Below, in pieces: positions 1 through 12,783 of a stretch of 64,000 nt of DNA (position 1 is the first letter of the stretch; each line of letters begins with the position of its first letter). The notes under the pieces are model-generated. The model was not told where the DNA came from. It saw only the letters and a program-made list of their open reading frames with translations, and did no database searches. The translations under genes were made by a program, and so were the position numbers. This stretch comes from Climacium dendroides (lineage: Eukaryota; Streptophyta; Bryopsida; Hypnales; Climaciaceae). The stretch spans positions 22,524,001 to 22,588,000 of the forward strand of contig OX467086.1 of NCBI GenBank assembly GCA_950106755.1, written 5' to 3'.

Positions 1-2560
1 GAAGTTTTCCCGGAAATTTAAAGAACCGGCTATCATATAGTAAAACCAAATTGCCAACTTTAAATTCTTTAGGACGTAATTTAGAATCATAATATGACTT
101 TCTCCGATTTTGGTTAGCTAATGTATTTAAATAGGCTTCTCGCCGGTTCTCATCTAAAGCTTCCAATTGGGTTAATTGTGTCCTTAAACTATCCTCATCT
201 CCCAATTTGTTGTCGATAGCCACCCTAAGGCTAGGAATTTCAAACTCAATCGGGAGTATGGCCTCTTGGCCATATACCAGTTGGAATGGGGAAAATCCTG
301 TAGTTCCCTTGTAGGCGGTTCTATACGCCCACAAGGCACTCCATAATTTTTCATCCCAATTGGTAGAAGCACCACTAATGGTCTTCGTTAAAATTTTGCA
401 CAATATCCCATTCGTTTTTTCAGTTTGCCCATTGGCACGGGGATGATAAGGGGAGGTTTTTCTATGTTTGATTAAAAACCTATTAGTTAATTCCTCTATA
501 GTAGAATTTAAAAAATGTGTACCCGGTCACTAATTAATTCCCTTGGACATCCAAAGTGGGAAATTATGTTTTCATATAAAAAACGTGCCACTGTTTTGGC
601 ATCGTCATTACGAGTAGCCATTGCCTCCGCCCACTTGGTAGCATAATCAGTTGCTATTAAAATATATTTTTTTCGCCCATACTTTGTAGCTGGGGCAATG
701 GGGCCTACGAAATCAATTCCCCATTTTTCAAATGGGGCTAATGCCATAAGGGGTATCAACGGCATAGCCGTAGAAATGGTGGGCTTACCAATCCTTTGGC
801 ATGGATCGCATCTTCTGGCAAATTCGTGGGCATCACGAAATAATGATGGCTACCAATATCCTGCCAACAACACTTTTTGTGCTGTAGAAATGCCTGCAAA
901 ATGGCCACCACACGAATCCGAGTGGCAACCCTGGAGAATGTCATTTATTTCACTTTTAAATATACACCTCCTAAGTATGCCATCCTGACCCAATTTATAC
1001 AAGGTTTTATCTAACAAAGTATAAGGACTACTTTTTTTTATAAGGGCTTGCTTTTGTTTATAACTGTAATCCCTTGGAAATGACCCCGTGGACAAATAAT
1101 TAAGAACATCAGCATATTCTGTATGTATTATATCTACTTCAAAAAGATTTGCATCAGGAATATCATCCTCCAGTGGTGACTCATCTGAATTGGAAGATTT
1201 TTCAAGCCGAGATAAAAAATCAGCGTTGGAGTGTTGCTTACCAAGACGTACCACTATGCCAAAATTAAACTCCTGTAAAAGTAAAACCCACCTAGCCAAT
1301 CTACCACTTAATTGTGGCTTATTGATGACGTATTTGAGTGCATCATGATCTACGTAAAAGGTAAATTTGTAACCAAGTAGGTAATGGCGGAATTTTTGTA
1401 CCGCATAAACCATACCTAAAGCTTCACGCTCAGTGGTGGTATAATTTTTCTCTGCCGGTATAAATTGCCGACTAGCATAGTATATAGGGTGATCTTTATT
1501 AGATTTATCTTTTTTACTCAAAATACACCCCATAGCTACATTGCTAGCATCCACATAAACATGAAATGGCTCATCCCAATTTGGTGATATTAAAACCGGA
1601 GCTGTGACGAGCTTTTCTTTTAATTTCAAAAATGCTCCATCACATTCGGGTGTCCAAATAGGATTAGTGTCTACCTCTAATTTTTTTAACAAGGTGGTTA
1701 AGGGTAGGGCAATTTGGGCATAATTTTCTATAAAACGCCGATAATAACTAACATGGCCAAGGAAACCCCTTACTTGGGTAATACTATTAGGAATAGGTCA
1801 TTTAGAAATTTTAGCCACCTTATCGGGATCGGTACTAGTTCCTTTTTTACTCACTATATGACCTAACAATTTCCCGTAAGGTACAACAAATTGGCACTTG
1901 GCCGCATTCAATGAAATTCCATATTCAAAACACTTGTCAAAACATTTTTTTAATTGAGCAGGGTGTTCCGATTTGGTTCCGAACACACAAAAGTCATCCA
2001 AGAAAATCTCCATAAATTTTCGGAGAAAATCTTGGAAGGCTAAAGTGGCCACACGTTGAAAGGTGGCTGCTCCATTACAAAGACCAAATAGCATAACTTT
2101 ACTGGCATAAATTCCCAAATCGGTAACAAAGGCCGTTTTAGATTGATCTTCTTTTGCAATTTGTATTTGGTTGTAATCGGAGAACCCATCCATGAATGAG
2201 TAGCATTCATGTCCGGCTACGGTATCAAGAATACTATCAGTAAAAGGTAAAGGAAATCCATCCTTTTTCGTCACGGCATTTAATTTCCTAAAATCTTGAC
2301 AAATCCTAATTCGACCATCTTTTTTAGGTACAATTACAATTGGGCTAACCCACTCACTATTTGGTGCCGGATAAATAAACCCGATATTAATTAATTATTC
2401 TATTTCCTCTTTCACTAATAGGGAATACTTTGGATTTAAACGATGGGGTCGTTGCCTAATTGGTTTGGCACCATCCTCTAAATCAATATGGTGCTCACAA
2501 ATACTTGGGGAAACACCCCTTAAATCCTTATATGACCACGCAAAAGTTTTAGAATTTTCT
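1..2560 (-). pseudogene. pol: Gypsy pol: reverse transcriptase, RNase H, integrase (broken)
   Basis: The reverse transcriptase lies at about 1798-2560, with the catalytic FLDD box near 2010 (in place of YxDD). RNase H follows at about 1200-1600 (YVDHDALK), the integrase zinc-binding HHCC region near 850-930 (CHSDSCGGHF), and the integrase core at about 510-850 (DFVGP, TDYATKW). The C-terminal integrase region runs off the window start in another frame. Lesions, read from the sequence: pol is out of frame with gag-protease after a run of seven T; a TAA near 2392 in the RT N-terminus; a TGA at 1798-1800 and a TAG at 850-852, both where the family has Trp, so G-to-A changes are the simplest cause; and a one-base loss near 525 in the integrase core. 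The domain order is certain; the exact ancestral bases are inferred. Confidence 0.9.
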
Positions 2561-5500
2561 TCAAAAAAATTTAATCCAATAACTTAATTCCGCAGGGCTT
2601 AACTTACTTGATATTTGTATATTCTTTGCTTCACTCTCTAGCCCTATATTTATAGTTTGACAATGACCTTTAGACACATAAGACCGAATAGGCGTATCTG
2701 ATGCTCGACTACTATGTTCATCTTCTTTATCATCACTCAACTCCCAATCGGACTCAATACCATTAACCGAAGAATCAGTCAACCAATTTTGAATGGCCTT
2801 ATCTGAATTATCATCGTCTTCACATAGAATGATATATTCACCAGGGCCAATCTCTTTATAATTTTTTTTGGCTATTCCCCTTTGTTCATTACCCGTAATC
2901 TTGGTATGAATCCTATTTGTAGACATTTCATCTAATTCAGAATCATAGCCAAAATCACTTGTATTTCCTGGTGACTCCCATTGAGTTTCACCCAAATATT
3001 TAGAAGAATACATAGTCATGTTTACGGCCTTATTCCCTTGAAAAATTTTCATAATCCCCTTACCCCAATTATCTTTAACCTTGGCTTGATAAAGCCATGG
3101 CCTACCCAATAGGATTGGGTAAGATGTATTAGGTGTATTTGGTTGAAAAACAATATAATCAATCAAAAATGTTAACCCGTCTATTTTTGTTTTTATTTTT
3201 GATAATATACCCAAGGGCTTCACCCTACTCTGGTCTGCCATGCGTAAAACCAATTTAGTTTCTTGTAATCCAATTAGATGTAGTCCCAGCATAGTTTCAT
3301 AATTCATTAAGTTGACGCTGGAACCACCGTCTACTTGAACACCAAAAACAATTAGGCCATCAATTTCTACATCTATCACAGGGGCACCAGGATCAGGGCT
3401 TAATGCCACCTCATGAACTTGCCTATTTCTTCTCCTTACTAATTTGGATTTAAGGTCTGCCCTACAACTAGGGGCAATGCTTAACAATTGACTAATTGTT
3501 ATATCAGCTTTTACATTTTCTAAATTCTCCATGACATTGTAAGGATTACTATCACCAATTATTCCCAAATGGGTATTTAATTCTTTCCTCTTCCTATTAG
3601 ATGTTTTAATAAATTTTTTAATTCGTTTATTATGATGCGGTTTCCCATTATTTCCCAATTTGGTTTGTTCATGATCTACAGAGCTATCAGGCTCAACCCA
3701 AATTGGTGGAACAACCAGTGGGTCCTGGTCATTCTGACTTACCGGCTTTGCTGAATCGGGATTAAACTCACCAAAGGGAACTGGCTTCCTATTTGGCTGG
3801 TGCTTCCCAGTTGGAGTTTTTATTACAATATCAGGGCTAAATTGCACTGACTTCCCATTTGGTTTAGTTTCCGAACTGTGTTCGTGAAACTCCAACTGGT
3901 TTGTTAACCTACTGTACCGATTTGGGTCATTTATGGGTCCAGTTGGAATTTGATCCAACTTAGAATTATTTTTTGACCCGTTTTGGTTTTGTTGCTCCAA
4001 CAATTGTTGAGCTTCTTTTCTTGTAATTTCTTTATCCCTTAAAACTTCTAAATCACCATGAGGATTTTCTTTAATCATTTGACCCCTAGTAGATACTTTT
4101 TGTACTATCTCCTCTTTTGATACGACAATAGGTTGGTCTTTATAATCAATTTGGACAAGGTAAGACGTACGGTCTTGCTTTGGTTGTGAAGAATTACTTT
4201 CTTCTACAAATATTATTTTAGGGCTACTATCCCTACGATTATTATTATACCCCTCTTGAGACTCATTTTTACGAGGGCCGTTACATTCTGCAACTGTATG
4301 GCCAGCTTGCTTACAATTTCCACACAAGGGAGCATATTGCTCACTTGCTCTTTCATTCGTACAATTCCTTGCTATATGACCTAGTTGATTACACCGGAAA
4401 CAAAAGAACGTTCTAACCCCACTTTGGTTACCATTCACAACTGGAATTTGACCTCCATACGTAGGTGGACCTTGGCCCACATTACTATATGGTAATTGCA
4501 TCCAACCTTGGTTACTACCAATTGGCATCTGAGTATTAACTCTATTTGGGTTGTTATTATATCCACCATTATTAAAATTACTTGGATTAAAATTTGGATT
4601 AACATAATTTGGATTTACATTGAAATTTTGCCCTTGATTATAATTGGGATTAAAATTTCGTCTACATGACCAACTATTATTCCAATTTGAATTGTTGCTC
4701 CAATTTTGGTTATTATTTGAGAAATTTTTGGGGTTTGAGTCTACTTGGTAGACTTGGCTACTTTTATTTTGGATATTTGCGTGATTAAGCAAACTAGCCT
4801 GTAAATTCCTACATGACACAGTTTCGTGTTTACCACTACAAAATTGGCATTTTACTGACTGATTAGGTGGGGATGGACAATCAGGCAACATATGCCCATG
4901 TCCTCTACAATTCGTACACCAAATATGCGCGCGGTCATTATTTGGTTGACCCTTCTTTTCTGCCGTTTTGGCCATATTTACTTGTAAACTACCCAATTGT
5001 TTTGCTAATTCCACTACTTGGGCTTCTAATGCCGCATTGGAATCTTTTACAACAGGCTGAACTTGTTGCGGAAGGATTCCAATTTGGTTAACTTTATTAG
5101 ACTCTAGGGGAATAACTGGTGCTACTTGTGTAGGGACCATAGGTACTACACTTGTATAATTCGGTTGAATATACGTGGGAAAAGTATTAGTGGTTAAATC
5201 CTCTCTCCTCGCCCCAACTTGGTCAATGTAACTTGATTGCCCCAAATTAGGACTTATATAAGTTTCACCTAAATGGACTTCCTCCCACAACTTGGCTCTT
5301 TCATAGGCGGTCGGTAAGTCTCCCGGACTCACTTCTTTAACAAAGGCTTTTAATTTAGGAGGGTACAGCCCATTTATGAACTGATGCATAAAATACGCAG
5401 CGGGATAATTGTGATTAGGCAACCTAAGCATAATTTCCTCTAATCTGCCATAATAGCTATCAATCCGCTCCCCACTGACTATATGTAACTCTGCTAATTT

Positions 5501-6550
5501 CTCAAATAATTTTTCCTGATATGCCGCTGGACGAAAGTGGGCTAAAAAGGCATCACGCAATTGAGCCCAAGTTGCAAAATGTCCTACTGGCTGTCTCTGG
5601 AACCAATTCTTAGCTTGGCCCTGCAAAGTACTAGGAAAAATACTCAAAAAATGAGACTCTGTTCTTGCATTGTTGGAATTACAACATGTCAAGAACTGGT
5701 ACATGTGACTATCAAGGTCATCCCCCATTCTACCATGAAACATGGGAAATGGGATAAGCGAATAGGGTCTATCTGCCTCATCCCCCGGTCTCATGACTAC
5801 TGGGATTCTATCTGCTTGGGCTGCCATCTTTTCGAGAATTAACTTTTCTGTGTCACTATAAACTACCTCGCCCTCTTCTTCTACCTTTCCTATTTGGTTT
5901 ATCTCTGCTTCTTCAACTTGGGGATCTTCACCCAAATTGGAGAAGACAATATCTTCTAAATTACGCCGGACTGTTTCCAAATTGATATCCTTTTGGAATA
6001 CTAGCGGTATTGTAATTTTTTTCCTATCTGGACTCCAAATCGAATTCTCATGCCAATTGGGACTATTAACTGCAACTTGTGCAGGACTGGTCCTACTTTG
6101 GTATGAACCTAATGGTGAATCAATCCAAGTAGAAACTTCAACTCCTGGTTGAGCAGTTCCCTCCCCTATTTGGGCAAGAGTTTCTTTATCCTGATGATAT
6201 TTGGGAGAATCTTCAGGTGAAGGTGTATTTGACACACAAATCGGTTCGCACAATAAATGTGGAACTTCAAATCCCTCTTGAACTTTTATCTCTTCTTTTT
6301 CTTCTAAAAGGGATTGCTCAAACTCTAACCTATTTGTTTCATTCTTATTTTTCCTCCTTTCCCCATGGCTACATTCCGGCTTAGGCCTAAAGAGATGCCC
6401 TATTTGAAAGGGACTTCTCCAACTTGGAGATGCCGGCTCAGACTCTGATTCGGTATTAGAGACAAATTTGCGTTTTTTTGCTTCCCTTTTTCTAGCTCTT
6501 TCTTCTCTAGCCTTTTTACTAGTTTTGGAATTTAAAGATACAGTGCTCAT
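2561..6550 (-). pseudogene. gag: Gypsy gag-protease polyprotein ORF
   Basis: An open frame of 1,329 codons starts at the ATG at 6550-6548; codons further upstream are not ATG. The basic N-terminus (about residues 10-30) is followed by a long acidic linker, then a retrotransposon gag (capsid) domain at roughly 270-425 with the NWFQRQ and YYGRLEEI segments. Four CCHC zinc knuckles follow near residues 545, 570, 720 and 745; the second has a shortened spacing (CX2CX3HX4C). An Asn-rich stretch lies between them. The aspartic protease has DGGSSVN near 1073 and ILLGRPWL near 1147. The frame ends at a TGA just after a seven-T run at 2565-2571, with reverse transcriptase reading on in the next frame. 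This suggests one added T in what was a single gag-pol frame. Programmed frameshifting is a weaker alternative. Confidence 0.9.
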
Positions 6551-6623
6551 TACCAAGCATCATACCTATAAATTCTGATTAAAAGAAAGAAACAGAAAAA
6601 AGGACAAACCTATTAATTGCGCC

Positions 6624-6641
6624 TCCCCGGCAACGGCGCCA
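6624..6641 (-). promoter_or_regulatory. Primer binding site for tRNA-Asp
   Basis: The plus-strand bases TCCCCGGCAACGGCGCCA equal the 3' end of plant tRNA-Asp(GTC) including CCA, so the minus strand can pair with that tRNA over 18 bases. It sits three bases inside the LTR edge at 6645, where a gypsy primer binding site should be. It would prime minus-strand DNA synthesis. This fixes the element's orientation and LTR boundary. Confidence 0.93.
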
Positions 6642-6644
6642 AAA

Positions 6645-8644
6645 TGTAGATAAACTTAGGCACTAATTGGAAATTAATTCCCAAGTTTTTATAGTTTAAA
6701 GTTCGTTCCTAGGGAGGCCGGTTAAATAGGATTTGACTCTAAATTTATGCCTAATAGGTCATTGCAACCAAGATTTGTAAAAGAAGTTCATTAACCACAT
6801 GCAATAGTTATCCTCATGGTAATTCTAATTGCCAAATTTGTCACTCCACTTTTAAAGGCCACAAGGGTTAAGCATTCTCCCAATTTTCTATTCTTTATTC
6901 TTTATTCATTTTTCTTTCTTAATTTTCTTTATCTTTATTCCTTTCATTCTTTTATCTCCAAATCAAATTCTTTTAGCTTTATTAGCTGAAGCAGCTTAAA
7001 TCTCCGAATCGGATCTTTACAATTCAACTTGGCTTCAGCAACACCCAGTTGGCTTTCTAACCAAGTACGGCCTGAGCTTCCGACTCGGTTGAATGCAGGT
7101 ACTGTCGGTCTCGGCCTTTGAACTTCCAAATTGGCTGGAACTATTTATATTTACTTTGTCTCCAACTTGGAACAACAAAATCCTCTCATATCAACTCAGA
7201 ATTTTAACACTCTCCATAACACTCATTTCCAGGTATAATATTTAGCAAACAGGCTTAATTAATTTCTCTACAAACTCTCAAGCAATCCTCTCCAAATTGG
7301 TGATTTACATATACAGATTAACAAACCAAATTGGAAATCAATACATATAGCATTCAAGCTTTATCACTCCAAATTGAATTGACAAAAATATCAGCATTTT
7401 ATACTCCAATTTAGCCATTCCAGTATCATGACTACAACGACACTAATACACCAACTTGGATTTATCACGTAAAATAAGTCATTTAAACACACGTACATAA
7501 TTCATGCATTTAATATACCACACAGGTAACACCAATTCGGTTGAAAATGCGATTCATATAAATCCGAATTGGTGATCAAAATCACCATTACAATTTGACT
7601 CTCTTTTTTAAGTTCTATTTCATATACTGCACTAATCTGCCTGATTTAAACATTATAATGCAACACTTTTAAATAAGATCTCATCCTTTCTGCATACTAC
7701 TATTCCAAGTTTGGATCTAATCTAGCTATTTGCACCAACTTGGAACCTCTTGCATTCACTGCATCTCATTTCCCTTCAGCACAAACTTTCACAAGTATCT
7801 TCATTATAAACTTCCTTCCAAATCAACTCCCTACTTGGATTATTTCTTCATTATTTCCTCTGCACATCACACAAACTACTACACACTAGCACAAACATCC
7901 CAACTTGGATAAATTCTTCATTGAATTCCTACATCACTCTGCACACTTCCACACTGCTATACACTGGCACAAACACATCCTCGACTAGGACTCAGACTTC
8001 AAACTCTCAATCACTCCGACCAACTCGAACTGACACAGACACAATTCCCAATTGGGAATCACACACTCAACCACAAGAATACACAAGAAAATAAATACGT
8101 AGCCTTGACCGACTGGGACACGCATTGGAATTCGCTCAACAATGGGTAATGAAAAATAGCAAGAAAACCAGACCAAATAGGAGCCAGGAAGACGAAGAAC
8201 AACTGCTTCAACCAACTCGGCCGAACTGCCCAAGCCAACTGACATCCAATTCGGAAGTTTACAGATCTGACTGGCCATATCCACATCTCCAATTAAGACC
8301 CGACTTGGAATTAAGCACACATTGAAACGAATAGGGGCTGACTTCAAACCCCTGAACTAGTATCAACTCACTCACCAACTTGGAATATCCATTTGGTTGA
8401 CTTGACCTGACCAACAACTCAACCATCCTAATTGGATTTCAATTAGTAACCAACCACCTAAACTTCCGACTTAGAATCTAATTCACCCATCACTGAGATA
8501 CTCGACTCAAATCGGACACACTTTCACCCTCTCAAATCAACCAAATAGAACTCAAAATCAACCAATTGGTTGCCATTTACTGCTTATTTACACCCCAATT
8601 TGTACAAAAACAACCAAAAATCTGACCCTATTAGACTATCTATA
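6645..8644 (-). repeat. 5' LTR of the gypsy element (2.0 kb)
   Basis: The inner edge TGTAGATA at 6645 directly follows the primer binding site. The matching inverted end TATCTATA at 8637-8644 defines the outer edge (expected TATCTACA, one transition). The LTR has no convincing coding frame. It is packed with short near-palindromes of the type CCAA-N-TTGG and close variants every few tens of bases, which continue into gag. The outer edge is less certain than the inner one because the second LTR is outside the window. Confidence 0.72.
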
Positions 8645-10690
8645 CTAAAGGATCTAGATTTAGTCTTATAGGGAGGATACTTATATTCATGCCCTTTCAC
8701 CTAAATTAAAATAGAAATAGTTTTAGAGGAGAAAATCTTAAAAAACAAAATTCATTAATTACTAGGTGGTAATCATCAGACAAAATAATAACATTGTATG
8801 CCTTTCTCTTCTAAACTTTCAAATTTTTCTATTAGACTTTTCAGCACCTCCTTCTAATTTAATAAGGAATTTGTGCTTATTCTCCCTTTTAAGCTTTAGA
8901 GCCTAACATGACAAATACAGACTACCACTTAATAATATCCCTAGACAAAGAATTGACAAGTAAATACCAAATTCAAAGTTTCAAAAGTAAAAAAATTACA
9001 CTAACTATATTTGCAGCATTGATAGCCTTTGTTTGCTCAAGAAATGCTTTAGAAGCAACTTTATTATTGACCACAAGATCTTGAATTTCTTTCTTTTCTT
9101 TACTTCATGCAACAAAATCCAAACACTTGCTACCTTAATCATTTCTTCTTTAAAGAAGGAGTTCCTTTGCATAGCCTCTTCCAATTTACTTCTACTTTTA
9201 TTGTTTTTTTCTTTAAATCAACAATTTTCTAACCTAATTTCCACTTACATAATAGCAACTTTTTTTGGTAAGCTTGTACTATTTTGGAACTAACCTTGGA
9301 GTCATATATCAAAATATATGTCAGAAATATAGGAGAGACATGCCTGCAAAAAACCATACAAAATTTTCTTCCAAGTTAAACATACAATGTAATAATTGCC
9401 ATGTGTGATAATTATATTATATTAATGCATTTGAAGTAGAAACAACACAAATTCCACTATCAAAGAAATATGTAAGAAAAAGACAAATCTCAGTTAGATA
9501 CTAGAGTACAAAGTCAATTTTTAGCTATGCTATTAAGCTTTACTAGCATAATAAGGCAAATTTTTAAAAAATATACTTTTTAAAAATCAATTAATAACTA
9601 AGAAAATGAGAAAAAAGATTAATTAGAATTAATCACTTTATACAAATGTCTTGTGATTATTGCCCAATGTTTCTAATATAGATAGAACCATGTGCACAAT
9701 TCACCACAAGGGTAAAATGTTGTGTGATTACTAAAATAATGGATAAAATACTAATTTAAAGAATAAGTAATCACAATCAACTAGAAAATATGTACTTATG
9801 CATTAGTGTCTAAATGAAGGTTGGTGGATGATGCTAGACATGGTAGAAATTAGCCTAACACCTCCACCATGCTCATTAGAGATGAAAGTGATACTTCAAG
9901 TAGAATTGCAACCTCATCCATCAAAAACAAGGTCATCTAAGCAAAGACTACAAAGTGGACTACCTTCTTCATGCTTTTTAAATTTTCTATAGGTGCACCT
10001 TGGAGCAAGATAGAGCAACCCAAAGATTTTGGATAGCTTTCAAAAATCTTTAGATAGCTTTTGCTCAGGATGCATGGTAATTCATGGTAAAAAATATGAT
10101 TGAATTAAAAACGTGATAATTTCAATTCAAGTGATAAAATTACCAAAGTTTTTGCAACCCTCCTCATTTCTATCCCTACACATTTGTATCTATTTGCTTC
10201 ACTTTGCACTACCCTAGATCATATCTCCAATTGCCTATTTGGTCAACTCTGTTTTTAAAAAAAAATTTAATTACTATTACACAATGCACTTACACGCTCA
10301 CACGCTTACACAATGCACTTGCAATTACACAATGCACTTGCAGTATGACATGTTTTTTCATTTGTTTGCAAACGGAATAATTGTTGCACGTTTTTCAATG
10401 GGGTGAGCAGTGTAGCCTGCTATGGTGCTTGTGTGAGACTTACTGCATCGCAGTTCTGTAAGTTCCAATTCAGTCTCCATTCTCTGCTCCACTCTTCCGG
10501 TGTGTGATGCTTGCAAATTGGCGAGTTTCTCAATGACGCAAACAGAGCTCTCAGTCAGAGCTGCCTATCGATGCATGAATCTCTCAGTTAGAGCTGCCTG
10601 TCTATGCATGAATTGATCCAAACAACAGGACAATGCAAGAAATAGGGCGAGAAGTTTGTGCTTTGCAGCCTCTGGGGTTCGAGAGGGCAT
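8645..10690. other. AT-rich intergenic DNA, no gene seen
   Basis: About 2 kb between the gypsy LTR and the first CYP71-like exon. Frames are short and low in complexity; the 86-residue frame at 9033-9293 is a Phe/Leu-rich product of T-rich DNA. Near 10275-10345 a short sequence around TTACACAATGCACTTGCA is repeated three times. I see no domain, RNA gene or transposon end. Confidence 0.6.
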
Positions 10691-10693
10691 TAA

Positions 10694-11983
10694 AGCTATA
10701 TGCATCGAGACGTCGTGACTCACCTGGCTGTGTCCAGAGCAGATTTTTTCAGAACCAGAAGTTGTGATGGTGATTTGTTTTCTCTAGCCTTGGAGTTTTG
10801 CACTCGATCAATGGCGAGAACTGGCATTAATCAGTTGTGTGGTATCACGCTGCTTCCAGGAGATGGTTAAGTAAATGAAACTTTGTCTTTGTCTGGTACA
10901 ACGTTCTGATAGTTTTTTCTGCATCCTACAGGTCATATCAAGTTTTGGAAGAAAAAGGTCATGGGGATCGAATTTGTTAAGCATTTCCAGTCACACTTGG
11001 GTCCCATATGTGGGCTTGCTATAAGTTTCTTGTGCTTTTTCAACATGGTTCTGTCTGGTTTGCAAAAGTTTGGTTATTACGAATGTGTAGATAAGTGAGA
11101 ATTTCAATGTAATTTGCCCTATTGCTTGCGATATGAGCTTTGAAAACATTCCATTCATGTTTTCTACTGACATGGTTTTTTCTTATTGATATATGGGTTG
11201 TTGTGATCTAGTCGTGGACTTCATTTTGATGCCAATGTTATAGTCACTAATCTGTTACACGAGCTCGTTCATGATTCGTGAAGCTTATTTTCATGTTTAA
11301 GTGAGTGCAGATGGGCTGCTGTGTTGTACAATATCCGATGACGAGGCTGTCAAGATATATGATGTGATCAATTATGGCATGATTGCCATGCTGAAATTAA
11401 TGTTCATGCCGCAAGCAATTGAGTGGGAATTCAAGCAAGGTGATGCAAGGGCCAAGCTTGCAGTAAGCGACAAAACCTCTCCACATGTTTACGTTTTTTA
11501 TGCTCGATCTGGTAGCAACGAGCCCATAATGTCGAAGCATATTCACATGGGTCCAATGGAGATCATGAAGTATTGTCCAGCATTGGATATTGTAGTTTCT
11601 GTAGATGCCAAGGCTTTGCTTGAATATTGGAGCCCTGAAACCTTGGAGTTCCCTAAACACCGGTATTTATCTCCTTTTTTTTCTTTATTGCCTTGGAAAT
11701 TTGTACTTGTTTTAAAGTTTTGGAGGACTCCATGTTTTTGTTCCTTAAAGAAATGTGACGGTGGCTTTATTTTCTTGGGATTGTTTATTCCCAGCACTAT
11801 TGATTGATGGGTCGTTATCTTTGACTCCGTCAAACTCTATGACGTCTATGCATGTCAAATATAGGGTTGAAGTGGTGGGAATTGGAATGAACAAGGGTAA
11901 TGGTGTAGTTTGCAGTTTAAGTTCTAGATGGAGGCTGATCTGTACGCACTTGCGAAAGTAAAGACAACTGTGTCCTCCCTTGA
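10694..11983 (+). pseudogene. CYP71/PPWD1-like WD40 cyclophilin, N-terminal exon relics
   Basis: Four collinear exon-like blocks match the WD40 part of plant CYP71 (PPWD1 in animals), a nuclear WD-repeat peptidyl-prolyl isomerase: about 10694-10776 (YMHRDVVTHLAVS..DG), 10932-11004 ([16 protein letters not shown], after a CTACAG acceptor), 11304-11661 (SADGLLCCTISDDEAVKIYDV through YWSPETLEFPKH) and 11914-11980 (ADLYALAKVKTTVSSLEV). The last block has an in-frame TAG just after QFKF, and the first lacks a start. The second half of the WD region and the C-terminal cyclophilin domain are not found downstream in the window. The family assignment rests on long remembered motif agreement; calling it a truncated pseudogene is inferred from the stop and the missing C-terminus. 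A working gene with divergent exons is unlikely. Confidence 0.8.
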
Positions 11984-12728
11984 GGTCTGTACTCATTCCC
12001 CGTCTTGCATGCACACTTGCTGTTTATTGCAAGTTGTGAGGTTTTTAGAGGGCCTGATTATTGTAAATACCTTTAACTTTATCTTCTGTTTCTTGAAGCG
12101 AATGGCATTTTGCACAAGAGCTTATTTGATAATTTACTGCCCACAGTTGTTGTTGTTCTATGCTTGTTTTGATCCTTTAGGTGTTGAGATATTTTGAAAG
12201 AAAATGAAGCTACTTAAGATGTATACCATATAAATTTCTCTTTGGCATGTACCATACAAATTGTCATTATTTTATTTTATGTTTTAGGCCTTGACTTCTT
12301 CCAATGCTCACATCTAATAAAGTGAGGTACCTTGAAGTTCTAGTAGTCTTTGCATTTGACATTGGTATAAATGATTCCATAGTCTTGGGCCTTAAGGGAC
12401 TAAGTCACATTTTTCATCTTGTAGTAAGATTGTGGTACAATCTAAAAAAACGCCACCTAAGTAGGCACCCTTTCTATAATCAACCCCTATTGATTTTCAC
12501 CTAAAATGTACAACTTCCAGACAGTGTGATCTTAAATTAAATTAAGCACTGAAATTAATTGAAAACTACGTCATATTTGGGTCATTCTTGAGCTTTGCCT
12601 TTTGAATTTTCCAAGCCTTGTCTGTGCCAGATGAATCCTTGAATTAACATCGGACGAATTCATGTTGTACTTCATGGTTAAGGGAATTTTCTAAAGAGAA
12701 TTGAAAATGGTGTTCCGCGATATTGCAG

Positions 12729-12783
12729 GGCATACCGTGAGCGATACGTGGATCTGTACATTGACAAGCTTGAGAGCTTGCAG
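12729..12783 (+). pseudogene. Exon relic with charged helix (RERYVDLYIDKLESLQ)
   Basis: A TATTGCAG acceptor is followed by a short open block encoding AYRERYVDLYIDKLESLQ, which looks like the start of a coiled coil. It lies on the same strand as, and upstream of, the coiled-coil exons at 19486-20012, so it may be an exon of the same gene, now separated by the nested transposons. I do not recognise the family. It does not match CYP71. Confidence 0.35.

Larger units (their letters stand above)
1..8644 (-). mobile_element. Ty3/gypsy LTR retrotransposon, 5' part, decayed
   Basis: Reading on the minus strand from 8644 down, the order is 5' LTR, tRNA-Asp primer binding site, gag, aspartic protease, reverse transcriptase, RNase H and integrase. 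This is the gypsy order, with integrase last. The window starts inside the integrase tail, so the 3' LTR and polypurine tract lie outside it. I see no chromodomain in the visible part, and the protease motif DGGSSVN resembles non-chromovirus plant gypsy elements; the clade is not settled. The coding region is broken by about five lesions (one-base changes in a T run near 2565, stops near 2392, 1798 and 850, and a one-base loss near 525). This copy could not move by itself. Confidence 0.93.

Noticed and set aside
2561..2572. Programmed frameshift site between protease and reverse transcriptase in gypsy
   Set aside because: The downstream frame is +1 and the RT reads on directly if one T is ignored; other lesions in the same copy make simple slippage more likely.
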